DNA of 64,000 nucleotides from Tamarix chinensis (GCA_030549775.1 CM060174.1:55652444-55716443); one strand, 5' to 3'; numbered from the stretch's first letter, positions 36,996 to 48,680 are shown. The notes: a model not told the origin generated them from the sequence alone. Translations and numbers: made by a program.

Positions 36996-37013
36996 TCAGT
37001 ACCGTAGTACTGA
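36996..37013. promoter_or_regulatory. Conserved palindrome in LTR B
   Basis: TCAGTAC-CGTA-GTACTGA, a perfect 7-bp inverted repeat with a 4-base loop, about 420 bp before the LTR end. It is identical in D1 and D2. Confidence 0.65.
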
Positions 37014-37430
37014 AGGGATTCCCTTTATGGGGCCCCTGCCTATTCAATGGGCAGTGCCCTTGTAGGTATTTTCAGGTGCTACTCAAGTGGGCTACGGGAA
37101 AGAGAGTAAGGAGTTATCCGGTATCGTTAGGGTTTTCTCTTTCTCTTTAAGTTCCTGGTTTTAATGTTATGTGTTACTGTAACCACCGTTGGTGGATTTT
37201 TTTTCTTCTAAACGATTTGATGCCTACTCTGATTTGTGTGTGTTGAATTTCTTTCAAGATGTATTTCATTTTTCTTAGCCTTAACACTTGGTACTGGAAC
37301 GGTATGAGTGAACCGGTCTGGTACTAAGTGTGGCGGTAATACTCCCAAAGTTCGCGTTTTATTTATCCACTTCCGCGATTATCTTTTAATAAAACAAAAT
37401 TTTTCAGTTGTGAATTTTGGGGGTGTTACA

Positions 37431-37435
37431 GGTTC
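37431..37435. repeat. Target-site duplication GGTTC, right copy of LTR B
   Basis: GGTTC directly follows the terminal CA of LTR B and matches 32436-32440 in all five bases. Confidence 0.9.
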
Positions 37436-37990
37436 TCTCTCAATTGGTATTATTTCACTACCAAATCATAGCAAATAACTTCATCCTCAATGTAATTAAT
37501 CTTATCTTTTTCACGTAAGAATAAACTATTTTTGGTCTCCATATGTTGCACATGACCATATTTAGATGGTTTCAATTTATATTTATTTTTACCTTTAAGC
37601 ACAATATATTCATTATTCACAACATCATGAATTGCATATATATCATATTGGCATGGTCTTCCTAGTAATATATCAGAAGCATCCATACACAAGACATCAC
37701 ATAATACTTCATCATGATAGTCACTAATACAAAAAAGTAATTAGGGTTTTCTTAACTAATTTAGCACCTTTGTTCTTATTAAGACATTGTAGTGAATATG
37801 GTTTTGAATGATTAGTAGTCATAAACTTAGTTTCTTAACCATCATTTCACTAGCAACATTATTACATGAACCACTATCTATGATGAGTCTACACACCTTA
37901 TCACCAACTCTAGACTTAGTTTTAAAACATTTATCCCTTTATGTAGGTGGATTATTAGGTTGTATTTGTAATACCATTTAAAGTAGAAAA
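37436..37990 (-). pseudogene. pol: Aspartic protease remnant of E3
   Basis: Near 37900 the minus strand reads RLIIDSGSCNNVASEMMVKKL, containing the DSGS active site of the chromovirus-type retropepsin. At 37730-37450 it reads ISDYHDEVLCDVLCMDAS, DILLGRPCQYDIYAIHD and a KGKNKYKLKP tail, the conserved C-terminal part. The two blocks are separated by frame changes. The catalytic Asp is preserved in sequence, but the gene is broken and cut downstream by solo LTR B. Confidence 0.82.
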
Positions 37991-37999
37991 CATGGATTG

Positions 38000-38640
38000 T
38001 AATATTCTTCAAACATACTTAAGGTATCATCATTAGATTCATCCTCTACATCATCATTTTCATCACATGGTTCCATAATTGCTATTTTTTTTTAAGGTTA
38101 AAACTCTTTAGTTTAAACATTCTCTGGCAAATGATTGTATCCTTTACACTTAAAATATTGCTTATTAGACATCTTGTTAACCTTTTTTTTACCTGTTTCA
38201 TCTCAATTAAGGTTGATTTTCTTATCATTATTTGAAGATATATGTATCCCATATTTTGATACAGATGCATTTGAATAGTTTTTAGTTGAAGTAGAAGTCA
38301 AATAATTTGCTTTAGCATAGATCTTGGTAGAATTAGTCTGTCTTTCACATTTTAAAGCTAACTTTGTCAAATCATCAAGAGAATCATAGGTAAAAAGTTT
38401 AACTATTTCTCTAATCAAGTTACTATGGCCACCTAAGTATTTAGTATATTATTGTTACTTTATTTCTTGCATGTCACACGAGAGTGCTAGCATTTTAAAT
38501 TTCCTAGTGTATTCTTCTACACTAAGTACTCTTTACTTAAGAGTAGTCAGTTTAATATACATTTCTTGTTCATATTTATCGATAAGATCATGGATGAATT
38601 ATCAATCAAAATATAGAATCTTTTTGTTTAATTTGTAGAA
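38000..38640 (-). pseudogene. gag: Gag remnant of E3
   Basis: The minus strand reads DLIDKYEQEMYIKLTTLK (about 38590), SVEEYTRKFKMLALSCDMQE (about 38530-38470), TKYLGGHSNLIREIVKLFTY and SLDDLTKLALKCERQ (about 38430-38330). These are the ordered landmarks of the chromovirus gag capsid domain (YTREFE, RYLGGL, LAIKVEKQ). The C-terminal CCHC region (38180-38100) is only partly readable. The N-terminus towards 38760 is degraded. Confidence 0.8.
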
Positions 38641-38892
38641 GAATAATGTCAACAAAGTTGGAAAGGATTTCAACATTGTGGACATTTTCAATTCAACATA
38701 AAATTGGAAGTTTTTGATCTTTAGCAAGATCAAAAGACTTCTAAAGAGAAAACGGTAATTTATCTATATAACAATTCCTAAATGTACTCAATACTAATCT
38801 CATTTGAAGAGGAAGGAAGAAAGATCAAACTACAAAGACTTTTAACTCAATTCTTTCAAGCTATTCATTCATTAATGTTCTCCATTCTACCA

Positions 38893-38930
38893 AATATATA
38901 TATATACACATATATATATATGTATGTATG

Positions 38931-38976
<46 letters not shown>

Positions 38977-39044
38977 TGTATGTATGTATGTATGTATGTA
39001 TGTATGTATGTATGCATTTATTTTTTTATGTATGTATGTATACA
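38893..39044. repeat. TA and TATG microsatellite
   Basis: (TA)n passes into about 17 uninterrupted TATG units (38949-39016), then a broken tail. The open frame of repeated Tyr-Val-Cys-Met here is a product of the repeat, not a gene. Confidence 0.95.
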
Positions 39045-39289
39045 CATATGAGACTGAGCTTAACCTCCGTTAATTAATCCTATATCAACCGGCTTAACTA
39101 ACAAAAATTTAAACTAACATGTTATATAAAATGAATTATAATTACAATGACAACATATTACAAAACCTACATAAAATATCAAAGACACATAAAACCTAAT
39201 CATGATAATACGTTGAATAATCAAGTAATCAAGCTTCATGCCTTGTAGCTATGTCTTCCATGCAACTTTATAAGCCTTGCATTGTCATT
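39045..39289. other. Junction between E3 and E4
   Basis: AT-rich sequence without recognisable coding or repeat content. It lies between the E4 integrase break and the E3 gag side. Confidence 0.4.
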
Positions 39290-39720
39290 ATGTTATACAT
39301 TAGATATCTTTGGTGAATTCTATCTTCTATAAAATGTGTCATTTTATAAAATCTATCTACTGGTACCATAATAGAATCATTCCCCCTTTGTTTCCTTAGT
39401 AACCCTAAGATAAAGTCCATACTAACCCCCTTCAATGGTTTACTAAGAACAAGGAGTATACAAACTTTATGGAAGAAACTCTTATTTTTTTGACAAGTTA
39501 CACATATCCCAATAACAACTTGTACTAATTTTATCATTCGTAGCCAATAGAAACCTTCTTGTAATATGCCTATAGTTTTATTATCACCAAAATAACCAGC
39601 TATACCTCCCTCATATACTTCCTTAACAAGTAAATCAAGTACACTAGAATGAGGTATACACAACTTATTAAGTTCGTCCTAAAGCATGTAATTACCATAA
39701 TTATGATTTTTCTTACATTC
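39290..39720 (-). pseudogene. pol: Integrase N-terminal and core fragment of E4
   Basis: The open stretch 39663-39268 reads GGIAGYFGDNKTIGILQEGF, then YWLRM, a CVTCQKNKS zinc-module end, and PLKGVSMDFILGLLRKQRGN followed by DSIMVPVDRFYKMTHFI. These are the HHCC module and the first part of the catalytic core of a chromovirus-type integrase, including the first core Asp (MDFILGL). The first His of the zinc module is not clear. The rest of the core and the C-terminal domain are missing. Confidence 0.85.
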
Positions 39721-39744
39721 ATTCTAAATTTCAATGAAATCTTC

Positions 39745-39941
39745 TTATTTTTCATATAATTCCTTCAACATTTCTAAACCTAATAACTTGGCATCCACTA
39801 TCATAAGTATCATAGATCTCCTCAATAATGCATCTACTACATTTTCTTCACCATTGAAATATTTAACAAAAAACATAAAGGATTGTAAAAAGCTAACCCA
39901 TTTTGCATGCCTAGGAATAATTTTCATTTTCCCATGCAAAT
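39745..39941 (-). pseudogene. pol: RNase H C-terminal part of E4
   Basis: Read as NLHGKMKIIPRHAKWVSFLQ, SFMFFVKYFNGEENVVDALLR and RS, the end of RNase H (normally ENVVADALSRR). It continues the part at 43398-43700 on the far side of solo LTR C. Confidence 0.85.
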
Positions 39942-40149
39942 TGTAATACCCCAAAAAAAGTTTTAGCCAAACCCCACACCAATAACATCTTAATTTGATT
40001 CTAATTCAGAGAATGTCTTATTTTAGCTTGAACCAAAATTTTTAATCCAAAAACTTTAACCAAATCTGTATCTTTGACCCAAATAAACCATATTTTGTAA
40101 ACCAAACTCAAATCCCACTAAAATTATCACTAATCCTAACTATTTTAGC

Positions 40150-41230
40150 TAATCCAAAATCACCTAAGCTAATCCCCGACCTTTTTTCTCTTTTTCCTTT
40201 TGTTTTCCTTCTTATCCTTTCTTTAGTCAAACTACCTGTAATATTTGATTTTGTTGCAACTTGCATTTCCCCCACTTACACCATCTCCCATCATCTTCTC
40301 TACATCCATCCATCATCTATCATTATTATTATTATTTTGTTATTTCTTCCCAGCCTGTACACACACACACCCTACCCTCCTCTTTCTCTTCCTCATCTTT
40401 AGGGAACATACACACTCACCATCACCATCAGTGACATTCTCACTACAACACACAACCATTATCTCCATTACCACAACTTATGACCTACACCATTTTTCAC
40501 ACGCCTCCCCCTCTGTTTTCATTTCATTCCCATCCACACCACACACACACACACATGTATATATATATATTACACTCTCATTTCTTCCCTTCTTCACCTT
40601 CTTCCCTTATCCTTTTCTTCTTCCTAGGGCAATTGTGCCTTGTTTAGCATGACTGAGCTACCTTAATCACCACTAACACCACCATGCACAACCACACGCT
40701 GCCTAATGTAGGCGTATTGACCACAAGGCTCACCCTAACCATCCCTAGCACTATCGCTACCATTGTCGTCGACCACTTCCTCTTTTTCCTTCTTCTTTCT
40801 CTCACCTATCACATTTTTAAGAAACAAACGGCCTATGCAGGGCCTCAAGCATAGTTGTGTAACACTAATGAACATTTGTGCAACCCAACATATCCTACCT
40901 GTGCACCCTCACACAGCCCAGACACACTTCTTTGCACACCTGTTCGACTTGAGGTCTGTTAACCAATGATTGAGCATGGTCGTGCCACTTTTTACCACCT
41001 ATTCGAGCATGATCCTACCTCTTGACCAGGGTGTGCATTGCCTACGGCACACCCATGCAACCCCCTTTTTCAATCATGCATCCCTACTTTTACCACCAAA
41101 CCTTATCCAAACAACACCAATTTTTTACCATAGCTCCACCACACATTCCACTACACATCTACACATCTCAAGCTTCTATTTTTCTATGGTTATTTACATT
41201 TTTACCCTCTTTACCTTAATTTCTCCTACA
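40150..41230 (+). other. Pyrimidine-rich block of LTR C
   Basis: C/T-rich with CA microsatellites (about 40365 and 40530). Open frames up to 135 codons are low-complexity and unlike any family. Confidence 0.7.
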
Positions 41231-42299
41231 ATTTTACTCTACAAACATAACTATGGATTTTATTATTTTTTCTAGGTGGTTTTCCCGTAATCTCAAAGGA
41301 GGAAGTCTACAATTTATGTGATTAGAGCTTAATGTCCTATCTCCTAAGGATACTAATTGATGTTTAGGGATTTTGTGTTGTTTGCTGGCATAGTTTTGTG
41401 TCTTTTTCATGATATTTTTGCTATATGATTTAATATATGTTGATCATGATATTTTATGATGATATGGATACGATGTTTGAAAGAAAGTAAGAGTGGGTAA
41501 GAGGTATAATTATGATTTTCTTATGATAATGACATAATTGTGGGAATATATTGTATGGCATGAAATATGGGCTAAATAAGCTATGATAAATAGACATAAT
41601 CATATTTATGAGGTATGATGATGATTAGTGGATTTGGAAAATAATATGAGTGGAAGGTAAGAAATTTAATAAAATAAAGGTTATTATTTGTCCTTAAGGG
41701 TATTCTGGTCATTATGAGATAATAATAAAATTTTGGTATTTTTTGTGTTAAATGGATTAAAATATGATAATGATATCTTGAGAGATGATTGGAGTTAATA
41801 TTGTTTGTTTTGGGGTCCTTTAATAAAATAATGGTTTATTTAGGAATAATATCTAAAAACTATAAAGTTATCATTCTATGTGAAAAATCTAGAGGTTAAT
41901 TGGATTCTGTAAATGTTGCTAATGAGTGGCCTCATGAGGATATTTATTGAACTCAGTAATCATATATGTCTCATGGGGTGAATTATTGCTAATATGTGAG
42001 AGTAGGGTTTTTAGATATTTCTATGAGTAATACCTTAAGATGAGATTATTATTGTATGTGTACAACATGGGAGTTAGACCGTGAAATATGGGTATAATAA
42101 TGGTGATGATATTTGAGAATAATATATAATAACTTGTAGTCAAATAATAAATATGGGAGTGTGAATGTTAAGGAGTTTGTAATTAGGGTTTTAAAGAGAC
42201 CTAAGGACTTAACCTGAGTGATGTGTTTATTTATTTTAATGTGTTCAATGCCTAAGAATTAATCATGAATAAGATACTAATCACTTAAACTGAAAGTGA

Positions 42300-42740
42300 A
42301 CAAAAATAGGGTCAATGTGATGTTTTTATATATATTTTGCTCCACTAGAAAAAATAGTGGCTTGGGAGAGTTCTACCTCGAGAAGGTGATGTTTTGAATA
42401 TTCATTCCACTAGAAATAATAGTAGATTTGTAGCGTTTTACCCTAACAAGGATTTTCGGTCCATTGCACAAAATTAAGAATAGTGAGGCCCTTATTCATC
42501 ATAAAATGAAAATATAACAGTATAACCTATGGAAAATACACTAATGATTTAAAGAGGAAGAGTACATGATTTAGGACCAAGGTGTTGTTTTAATATATAC
42601 ATATTCCATTTTACAGGGGAAAAAAGTGGCTCAGGAACATTCTATACCAAGAAGGTTATATTTTCAAATTCGTTCCACTGGATAATAATATTGGCTTAGG
42701 TGTATTGTTCTTGAGAACGTATTTTAGACCGCTCCACTAG
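42300..42740. repeat. Degenerate CACTAGAAATAATAGTGG modules in LTR C
   Basis: At least five diverged units combine a TCCACTAG-like core, AATAGTGG and a TTCTACC-like arm. They are in the same position and order as the CCGGTCCACCGG modules of A and B but with the CG-rich core lost, as expected from C-to-T decay. Confidence 0.6.
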
Positions 42741-42924
42741 TTTAAGAATAGTGGGGTTCCTATAGTCAACATATATAAAAGAATAAAAATGGATTATATC
42801 TAATAAAAATATCTAGATCATTATCTTTCTTGTGAGATGTTTCAATTATTTTTCTGTATACTTATCATCTGTTGTGAAAGCATTTGCTAATTATGTCCCT
42901 ATATCAATAGTATTGTTCCCTTTC

Positions 42925-42943
42925 TTAGTACGTAGTGTACTGA
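42925..42943. promoter_or_regulatory. Conserved palindrome in LTR C
   Basis: TTAGTACGTAGTGTACTGA, the A-type palindrome with two changes, followed as in A by a TGGGTxTTGCTCATTCC string. Confidence 0.6.
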
Positions 42944-43397
42944 CCACCTGTTTTATGGGTGTTGCTCATTCCTACGAGTAAGAGACCCAAATTCTTATAT
43001 TCAGGTCTCAAAAGATCCTTTAGATCATTATGCAGTTTGTGGTGTGATATGTGGGGATGAGTGACCTTATCAATACTAGTTGTTGGGTGAAAAGCAATGT
43101 TATTCGGTAGATGTAAGTACCCGGATACCTTTTTAGAATCTTGATCTATGGTATCCCTTATTTTTTATTTTGTGTATTTTAACTCAGAGTTAAACTCCAA
43201 CTCATAATTGTATTATAAATATTTATTTTGTTTCTAATTTCCTTATGTTACTATAAATGTGCTTAGCCTTGTGATTGACGTAAGGATTGTTGGATAAACT
43301 AGACTTTTGTCAATTACAACATTAACCCCTAATATTTTACTTATATTCCTTCCATTGTAAAATTAAATTTTTTAATAGTAAAAATTAGGGTGTTAAA

Positions 43398-43700
43398 GAA
43401 GTATTTTAAACTCTCATGATCCAAATGCAAAACAAATGGCTTAGGTCTCAAATATTATCTCCATGTTCTAATCTTCATATGATGGCATAGAATTCATTAT
43501 CATATTTTGAATAATTCATTTTATAACCATTTAATTTTTCACTAAAAAATGCAATGGCGTTTTCTTCTTATGACAACAAACTTGCTATCCCTACCCCAAT
43601 AATATCACATATAAATTCAAACATTTTATCAAAGTTAGGTAAGGATAATACAGGTGCATTACATAGCTTTTCCTTTAGAGTCTGAAAGGCTTTAGTAGCC
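43398..43700 (-). pseudogene. pol: RNase H N-terminal part of E4
   Basis: The minus strand reads [37 protein letters not shown] and EFYAII, then a broken HWRxYL-like part and HESLKYF-like codons at the LTR C junction. These are ordered chromovirus RNase H landmarks. The conserved CDASG centre reads CDIIG. Confidence 0.8.
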
Positions 43701-44560
43701 TCTTCTTAGCACTTGAATTTGCCTTTCTTTATAAGATGTGTAATTAGTATGGAAATAGTTGAGAATTCTTTAATGAATCTTTTATAAAAACTCGTTAGTC
43801 CATGAAAACTCCTAACCTCATGATTATCATTAGGTATTGGCCAGTCTTGAATAGCTTGAATCTTTGTAGGATCCACTTTTATACCTTTGGTACTTATAAT
43901 ATAATAAAGGAAAACAATACTCAAAAGCATAAAATAAATTTTTTCCATTTTTTTCATAGATTTTAGATTCCCTTAGCTTATCTAATAATCTCCTCCATAG
44001 ACTAAGATGATCATGCTCATATTTACATACACAAGTATATCATAGGTATACCATAATGAATTTACAAAGAAAAGGTTGAATAACTTCATTCATTAGTCTC
44101 ATAAACAAACTAGAAGCATTATACAATCCAAAAGGCATAACAATCCATTCCTAAAGACCATATTTTGTTTTAAAAGCAGTTTTCCGTCACTCTCCTTTTC
44201 CTATTCTCATTTGATGATATCCACTCCTTAGACAAATTTTAGAGAGTAATTTTGCTCCACATAATTATTCTAATATTTCATCTAATCAAGGCATGAAAAA
44301 TCAATATTTGATATTTATATTGTTCACAATTCTTGTCCCAATACACATTTGTCACATACCATCTTTTTTATACCATCTTTTTTAGGAACAAGGAATGAAG
44401 GTATACCACATGGACTCATGATTTCCCTCACATATCCTTTTTTTATGAGCTCGTGTATTTGTCTCTTTAATTCCTAAACCTCTTCTAGATTACATCTATA
44501 GGCTTTTCGATTAGATAAAGACAAACTAGACATTAAGTATATAACATATTCTATCCCTCT
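43701..44560 (-). pseudogene. pol: Reverse transcriptase remnant of E4
   Basis: From 44470 down: KRQIHELIKKGYVREIMSPC, GIPSFLVPKKDGI, then a degraded palm region. The catalytic segment near 44050-44020 reads YTYDILVY where the family has YFDDILVY, so one catalytic Asp is replaced. Downstream, 43957-43706 reads [40 protein letters not shown] and LIKKGKFKC, the thumb-to-RNase H connection. Numerous stops in the palm. Confidence 0.85.
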
Positions 44561-44982
44561 TTTAGGTGGTAATCACAATGGTAAGTTATTGGGAAATACA
44601 TCTTCATATTTATTAGTAAGCTCATCTAATTGAGGATTATTTTCATTTTTCTCCACTTTTTAGGATTCCTTAATAATCATAGCAAAGCAACTACTTTCCT
44701 CTTTAAAACATTCTATCATAGTTGTTTCATGCAAAAATAAATTCCTTTTATAATTAACTATGTTATCATTATCACACATAGAAATTTTAAGTTTTTGCCT
44801 CTTCTCATCCTATTCAACAATATATTAATAAGTAATACCATTTTGAATTGCATATCTATCATATTGTCATGGTTTACCCAATAAGATTCTACATGCATCA
44901 ATAGGCAAAACATTAAATAGCATATCTTCCTAATAATTACTAATTTGAAATGAGATTAGGCTTTGTTTTGTTACCTTGAATC
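44561..44982 (-). pseudogene. pol: Protease C-terminus and linker of E4
   Basis: The minus strand reads LISFQISNY, DMLFNVLPIDACRILLGKP, QYDRYAIQNGITY, then a linker with KRNLFLHETTM and NNPQLDELTNKYEDVFPNNL followed by RGIEYV. It is cut at 44982 by the start of D LTR1, so the N-terminal protease half and gag of E4 are absent here. Confidence 0.8.
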
Positions 44983-46135
44983 TTTAATACCCCGGTTTTC
45001 AAAACCATAATTATAAATTTATAATCGTATTATTTTTGACGGTTTAATCTTAAAAGTGTTATTATTTTTCGTATTATTTCAACGGTTTAAGTATAAATTT
45101 AATTAAGTTAAAATTTTGATAGAGATTAGGTTATTTAAATTAATCCTAATTTTTCCCCATAAATCTTTTATTAATAATATTTTGATTTGTAATCTAAAAA
45201 TAATTGTCTAAGAATTGTTTTCGATTATTTTACTCTTTTTGATTATTTTAAAAATCTATCCTGATTCGGATAATTTTTCCCAAACTATTTTTATATTTGA
45301 TACTTTAATCTATCTAAATTAAATCTAAAACTAAATAAATAAACTCGTATCCGCCTTGCCCAAACATTTCTTCCAAAGATTTTTTTGTCCCCCTCTATGC
45401 ATTTATACACACATATCCACGCTAGATACTTACACACTACACATTTTACACATATACACATGCACACGACACCATCACCAAACTAACCCTTTTCCCCCAC
45501 TATTCCTACCAGTAGCCTCCCCTATCATTATACATATACACAAGCACCATACACTATATAGTACACTCCCAACCAGCAGTCAACCAAACACAGCACATCC
45601 ACATAAACACCTAAATAACGACCATCCCACCATCCCATCTCCCCTCCATTTTTTTCCGCCCTAGCAGCTCCCCGTGCACCTATCTCCTACCTTCCCGTAG
45701 CCAACCAACCACCATCCACCTCCTGCATCACCCAACAGCCCATCATAGCCCCCTCTCTTCATGCACACATTGCTTCCACCCGGCCAGCGCAGCCCGTTGC
45801 AGAACCCAGCCTATAGCACGACACCCAACTTTCACAGCTGCCAACCACACCACCACCCTCGACCAAAAGCCACCCTGCCTCCCAGCACCAACCTACCGCA
45901 GCCCCTGCTCCCCTCCAGTTCGCTCACCATATCCCAGCAACACTCCCCATTGTCTAGCAGCCCATCGTAGCCCCTACTCCTAACTCCCTAACCGCACAGC
46001 ACCCCGGCATAGCAACTCCACCCTAGCCAACTGCCACCCTGCACACATCTCCCACGTCAGCTAGCAACGCCAGCCCTAGAACCACCCCTACCGGCCAACC
46101 CCCACTGCCCTTCATTTTTTACCATGCGTGCATGA

Positions 46136-46183
46136 CTCACGCTGCGCATGCGTGCATGACTCACGCTGCGCATGCAGCATGAG
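46136..46183. promoter_or_regulatory. Duplicated CTCACGCTGC hairpin, LTR1
   Basis: CTCACGCTGC, loop GCAT, GCAGCATGAG at 46160-46183 (one mispair). A partial second copy of the left half with TGCATGA lies at 46136-46152, so the unit has been duplicated here. Confidence 0.65.
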
Positions 46184-46193
46184 TTGTGTGTAA

Positions 46194-46231
<38 letters not shown>

Positions 46232-46350
46232 TTGGTACCCATTTTAAGTGTAAGGGTATTTTAGTAATTTTCAAAATATAAATATTTTTATATTATAATT
46301 ATTATTTTATCTGATAGATATTAATTTGATAATTTCAGTATTATTTTCAG

Positions 46351-46426
46351 GTATGAAAAGGTTGATTAGCAGGATCCGATAAATTTAGTAGGATACCGCT
46401 ATTTTTGCGTTTTTGTTGGAATTCAG
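46351..46426 (+). promoter_or_regulatory. Exon-like module, LTR1
   Basis: TATTATTTTCAG|GTATG at the left and GGAATTCAG|GTAACCG at the right bound 76 bases that also contain GGATCCGATAAATTTAGTA. LTR2 (51204-51277) and LTR3 (56521-56595) match closely. Confidence 0.35.
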
Positions 46427-47656
46427 GTAACCGTTATACCTTACTAAAATTATAAATATTGCATGATAGCACATTAGGGTTTTTGGTGGATAAAATATGT
46501 TAAGCATGATTTATTTGGTGGATGAAATATATTAAGCATGATATTTCGATATAATTATGTGTTAATTATTATTATCATGAAAACTAATAAATCAATCATG
46601 TTATCGAATATAAATTATGTCGAGTATGAAAGTATGATTTAAAATGATTCTAATAACGAAAAAATTATTTGTATGATAATTACGTATAAAATAATAGGTT
46701 GAGCATACTTAGATATGATTATGGATTAATTATTATGGACGCGTCCCTTAGGGGCAATTTAGTCATTTTTGTGTATCATGATATTTGTCTTGAAAATCAT
46801 ATATAATATGTATTAGCTTTTTTTGAGTATGTGAATATATGTTTTGGATGGATTAAAGGTGTGGAAAAAGATTTATGTGATAAATTATGTATAAGGGCAA
46901 AATGGTCATTTGACATATCAGATAATTTAAATCATGTAAGAAATAATTTATTTATGGCTTTTTAGCCTTTTTATGGAAAATGAATAAATCAAAATGGAAT
47001 TTGTATTTAAATAGATGATAATCAAGAAATCTTAGTCTTGAGGGTATTTTGGTCTTTTTTGGCCTAATATATCCAGATGTGAATAATTAAGCCTATAATG
47101 ACCTTAATATATTTTAATGTTGCCTTCAAATTGATCTTGATTATTATTGTCTCGAATGATTGGAAATAAGTAAGAACGGTTAAGTATGAGAATTGAATTT
47201 ATTTGTATTCTATGCGATTTTGTGGTCACCTTAATAAAATAATAATATTTAAAGTGAAAGACCTCGAGATCGGAAATGGTGGCTCCTAGGGGTCGCTACC
47301 CTAAGGACGTGGTTTAGCTCATAGTTGATATGGATTTTCACTGGTGTGCCTTAGTACCCCAGTCAGGCTCTACATCTTACTCTATTTTGTTCTGCGAACT
47401 AATAAGGGGTATGCATGCTTATGGATTAGGTGTTCTTTTTGGTAGGGTAATGTGTTACCTTTGTGTACTAGTGCGTCCAGGGTACCTTTGCATCCTGGGG
47501 TTGATAGTCGGTAGGATACTATATTGCCTTATTACGCTGGTATGACAAGAGTACCTTTGTGTCTTTAGGTTGATTGATCTTCCCTCGAGAAAGTAAATAA
47601 AAATGGAAATGATATGATTTGATGGAAATAATGATTATCAAATTATTGGATTATTT

Positions 47657-47790
47657 GGTAGCAGTCTTTGTGCCTACCTGTGGCTTTGGTAGCAGCCTTC
47701 GTTCCCACCTGCAGTTCGGTAGTAGCCTTCATGCTTACCTGAGGTTTTCTGTGGTTTCGGTAGTAGCTCTCGTGCCTACCTGATGTTTTA
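47657..47790. repeat. GTAGCAGCCTTCGTGCCTACCTG minisatellite, LTR1 (4 units)
   Basis: Four units of about 30 bp with core GGTAGCAGCCTTCGTGCC plus TACCTG and a linker GAGGTTTC; one linker is longer. Confidence 0.85.
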
Positions 47791-48216
47791 TATCTCTGAG
47801 CATAAATGTGATAATATGGATCTTATTATGTTGTATCTGTAAGTTTACCTGTGACGTTATGGATTATTATGATGTACTTGTAAATATGCCTGAGATGATA
47901 TGAATCTTAGTAAATTATACCTATGAACATGCCTATGATGTATGTGATTGTTTGAGATTTATCCTAAGACATGAATTATGCTAAAGTTGAGTTTTAATTA
48001 TTACTCGGACGGTATTTCTGGGATGTTCAATAATATGTTCGGCTATTTCAAATGAATGAAAATGAGTAGTACGTGACCTTGATGGAAATTGATCATTTGA
48101 GTGATTATTGTATCTCAATCATCGTATTTATATGTATATATCTTATACTATGTTAATTGTATGTCTTGTATGTGTTTCATGCTAATTTATCGTATTAGTT
48201 TGGTATAAAGGGTTAC

Positions 48217-48234
48217 TCAGTACCGTAGTACTGA
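48217..48234. promoter_or_regulatory. Conserved palindrome, LTR1
   Basis: TCAGTAC-CGTA-GTACTGA, followed by CCTGCCTATTCAATGGGCAG, as in B, LTR2 and LTR3. Confidence 0.65.
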
Positions 48235-48667
48235 AGGGTTCATTTTCGTGGGCCCCTGCCTATTCAATGGGCAGTGGACTTTGCAGGTCAGCCACTGAGC
48301 TCAATCAAATGCTGATAGTTTAGATTTGGGAGCGTAGGACTATTCGGTGTTTTATTTGTTTTCTTATTTTCGGTTGTATTTGGACCCTCTTGTCCGCCTG
48401 TAATTTCTCTCTCGCGTTTCGTAAACTGCTAGTGTCGTTTTTAATTAGCAGTATTTATCTAATGTTCTCTCTATCCTGATTTCTGTAATCATGATATTAA
48501 TTTAAGCGGGTTATTGATTTTAGCCTTATAACTTTGTATGAGAATGGTAGAGAAAAACAGAATTGTAACAAGTGTTGTGGTAACACCCTTTGTTTTTATT
48601 GTTTTAGCTTCCACACTTAACTCTGTAAACGAGATTTTTCAATTGTAAATTTTGGGATGTTACAAGT

Positions 48668-48680
48668 TGGTATCAGAGCT
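48668..48680 (+). promoter_or_regulatory. Primer binding site after LTR1
   Basis: TGGTATCAGAGCT, complementary to the 3' end of initiator Met-tRNA, starts 3 bases after the LTR end. It sets the orientation and the left border of the internal domain. Confidence 0.92.

Larger units (their letters stand above)
32441..37430 (+). mobile_element. Solo LTR B (Tekay/Del-like, 4.99 kb) with perfect target duplication
   Basis: It begins TGTAATCCCCC and ends GGGGGTGTTACA, inverted terminal repeats like those of the D LTRs. GGTTC at 32436-32440 is repeated exactly at 37431-37435. The interrupted chromovirus polyprotein continues on both sides. No PBS, gag or PPT lies inside, so it is a solo LTR. Inside it carries both the CCGGTCCACCGG modules of A and several blocks shared with D: GGTCGCTACCCTAAGGACGT near 35960, the GGCCCTATATCTTACTCT block near 36030, and CTATTCAATGGGCAGTG near 37050. 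Confidence 0.93.
31865..38760 (-). mobile_element. Chromovirus-type Ty3/gypsy fragment E3 (gag-protease-RT), split by solo LTR B
   Basis: Minus-strand order: gag (38640-38000), protease (37990-37436), [solo LTR B], linker and RT (32435-31865). The RT strings ([38 protein letters not shown]) are of the chromovirus type rather than Athila. RT stops at the E2 LTR, so the rest of E3 was displaced or lost. Dead by stops and frame changes. Confidence 0.8.
39942..43397 (+). mobile_element. Solo LTR C (Tekay/Del-like, 3.46 kb)
   Basis: It begins TGTAATACCCC, identical to the D2 start, and ends AGGGTGTTAAA. It interrupts the RNase H frame of E4 between ESLKYF (43410) and LHGKMKII (39930). The 5-bp flanks CAAAT and GAAGT agree at only 3 positions, so the target duplication has decayed or the ends are off by a base or two. 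It holds a pyrimidine-rich block (40150-41230), degenerate ATAATAGTGG modules and the palindrome, but no PBS or gag. Confidence 0.8.
39290..44982 (-). mobile_element. Chromovirus-type fragment E4 (protease-RT-RNase H-integrase), split by solo LTR C
   Basis: Minus-strand order from 44982: protease end, linker, RT, RNase H, [solo LTR C], rest of RNase H, integrase to about 39290. Upstream it is cut exactly at the start of D LTR1 (44983). It belongs to the same broad family as E3 and E5 by RT and protease strings (DACRILLGKP, GYVREIMSPCGIPSFLVPKK). Confidence 0.82.
44983..48664 (+). repeat. D LTR1 (3682 bp)
   Basis: Begins TTTAATACCCC (one change from TGTAATACCCC) and ends GGGATGTTACA. Order inside: AT-rich start, pyrimidine-rich block (about 45355-46130), duplicated CTCACGCTGC hairpin, TA run, exon-like module (46351-46426), conserved block near 47270-47300 (GGTCGCTACCCTAAGGACGT), four-unit minisatellite, palindrome. 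Its pyrimidine block is close to that of LTR3 and unlike LTR2. Confidence 0.9.

Noticed and set aside
38782..39051. 89-codon frame with repeated Tyr-Val-Cys-Met
   Set aside because: Translation of a TATG microsatellite.
44983..44993. A full target duplication around array D
   Set aside because: GAATC precedes LTR1, but the right end of the array is truncated, so there is no partner to compare.
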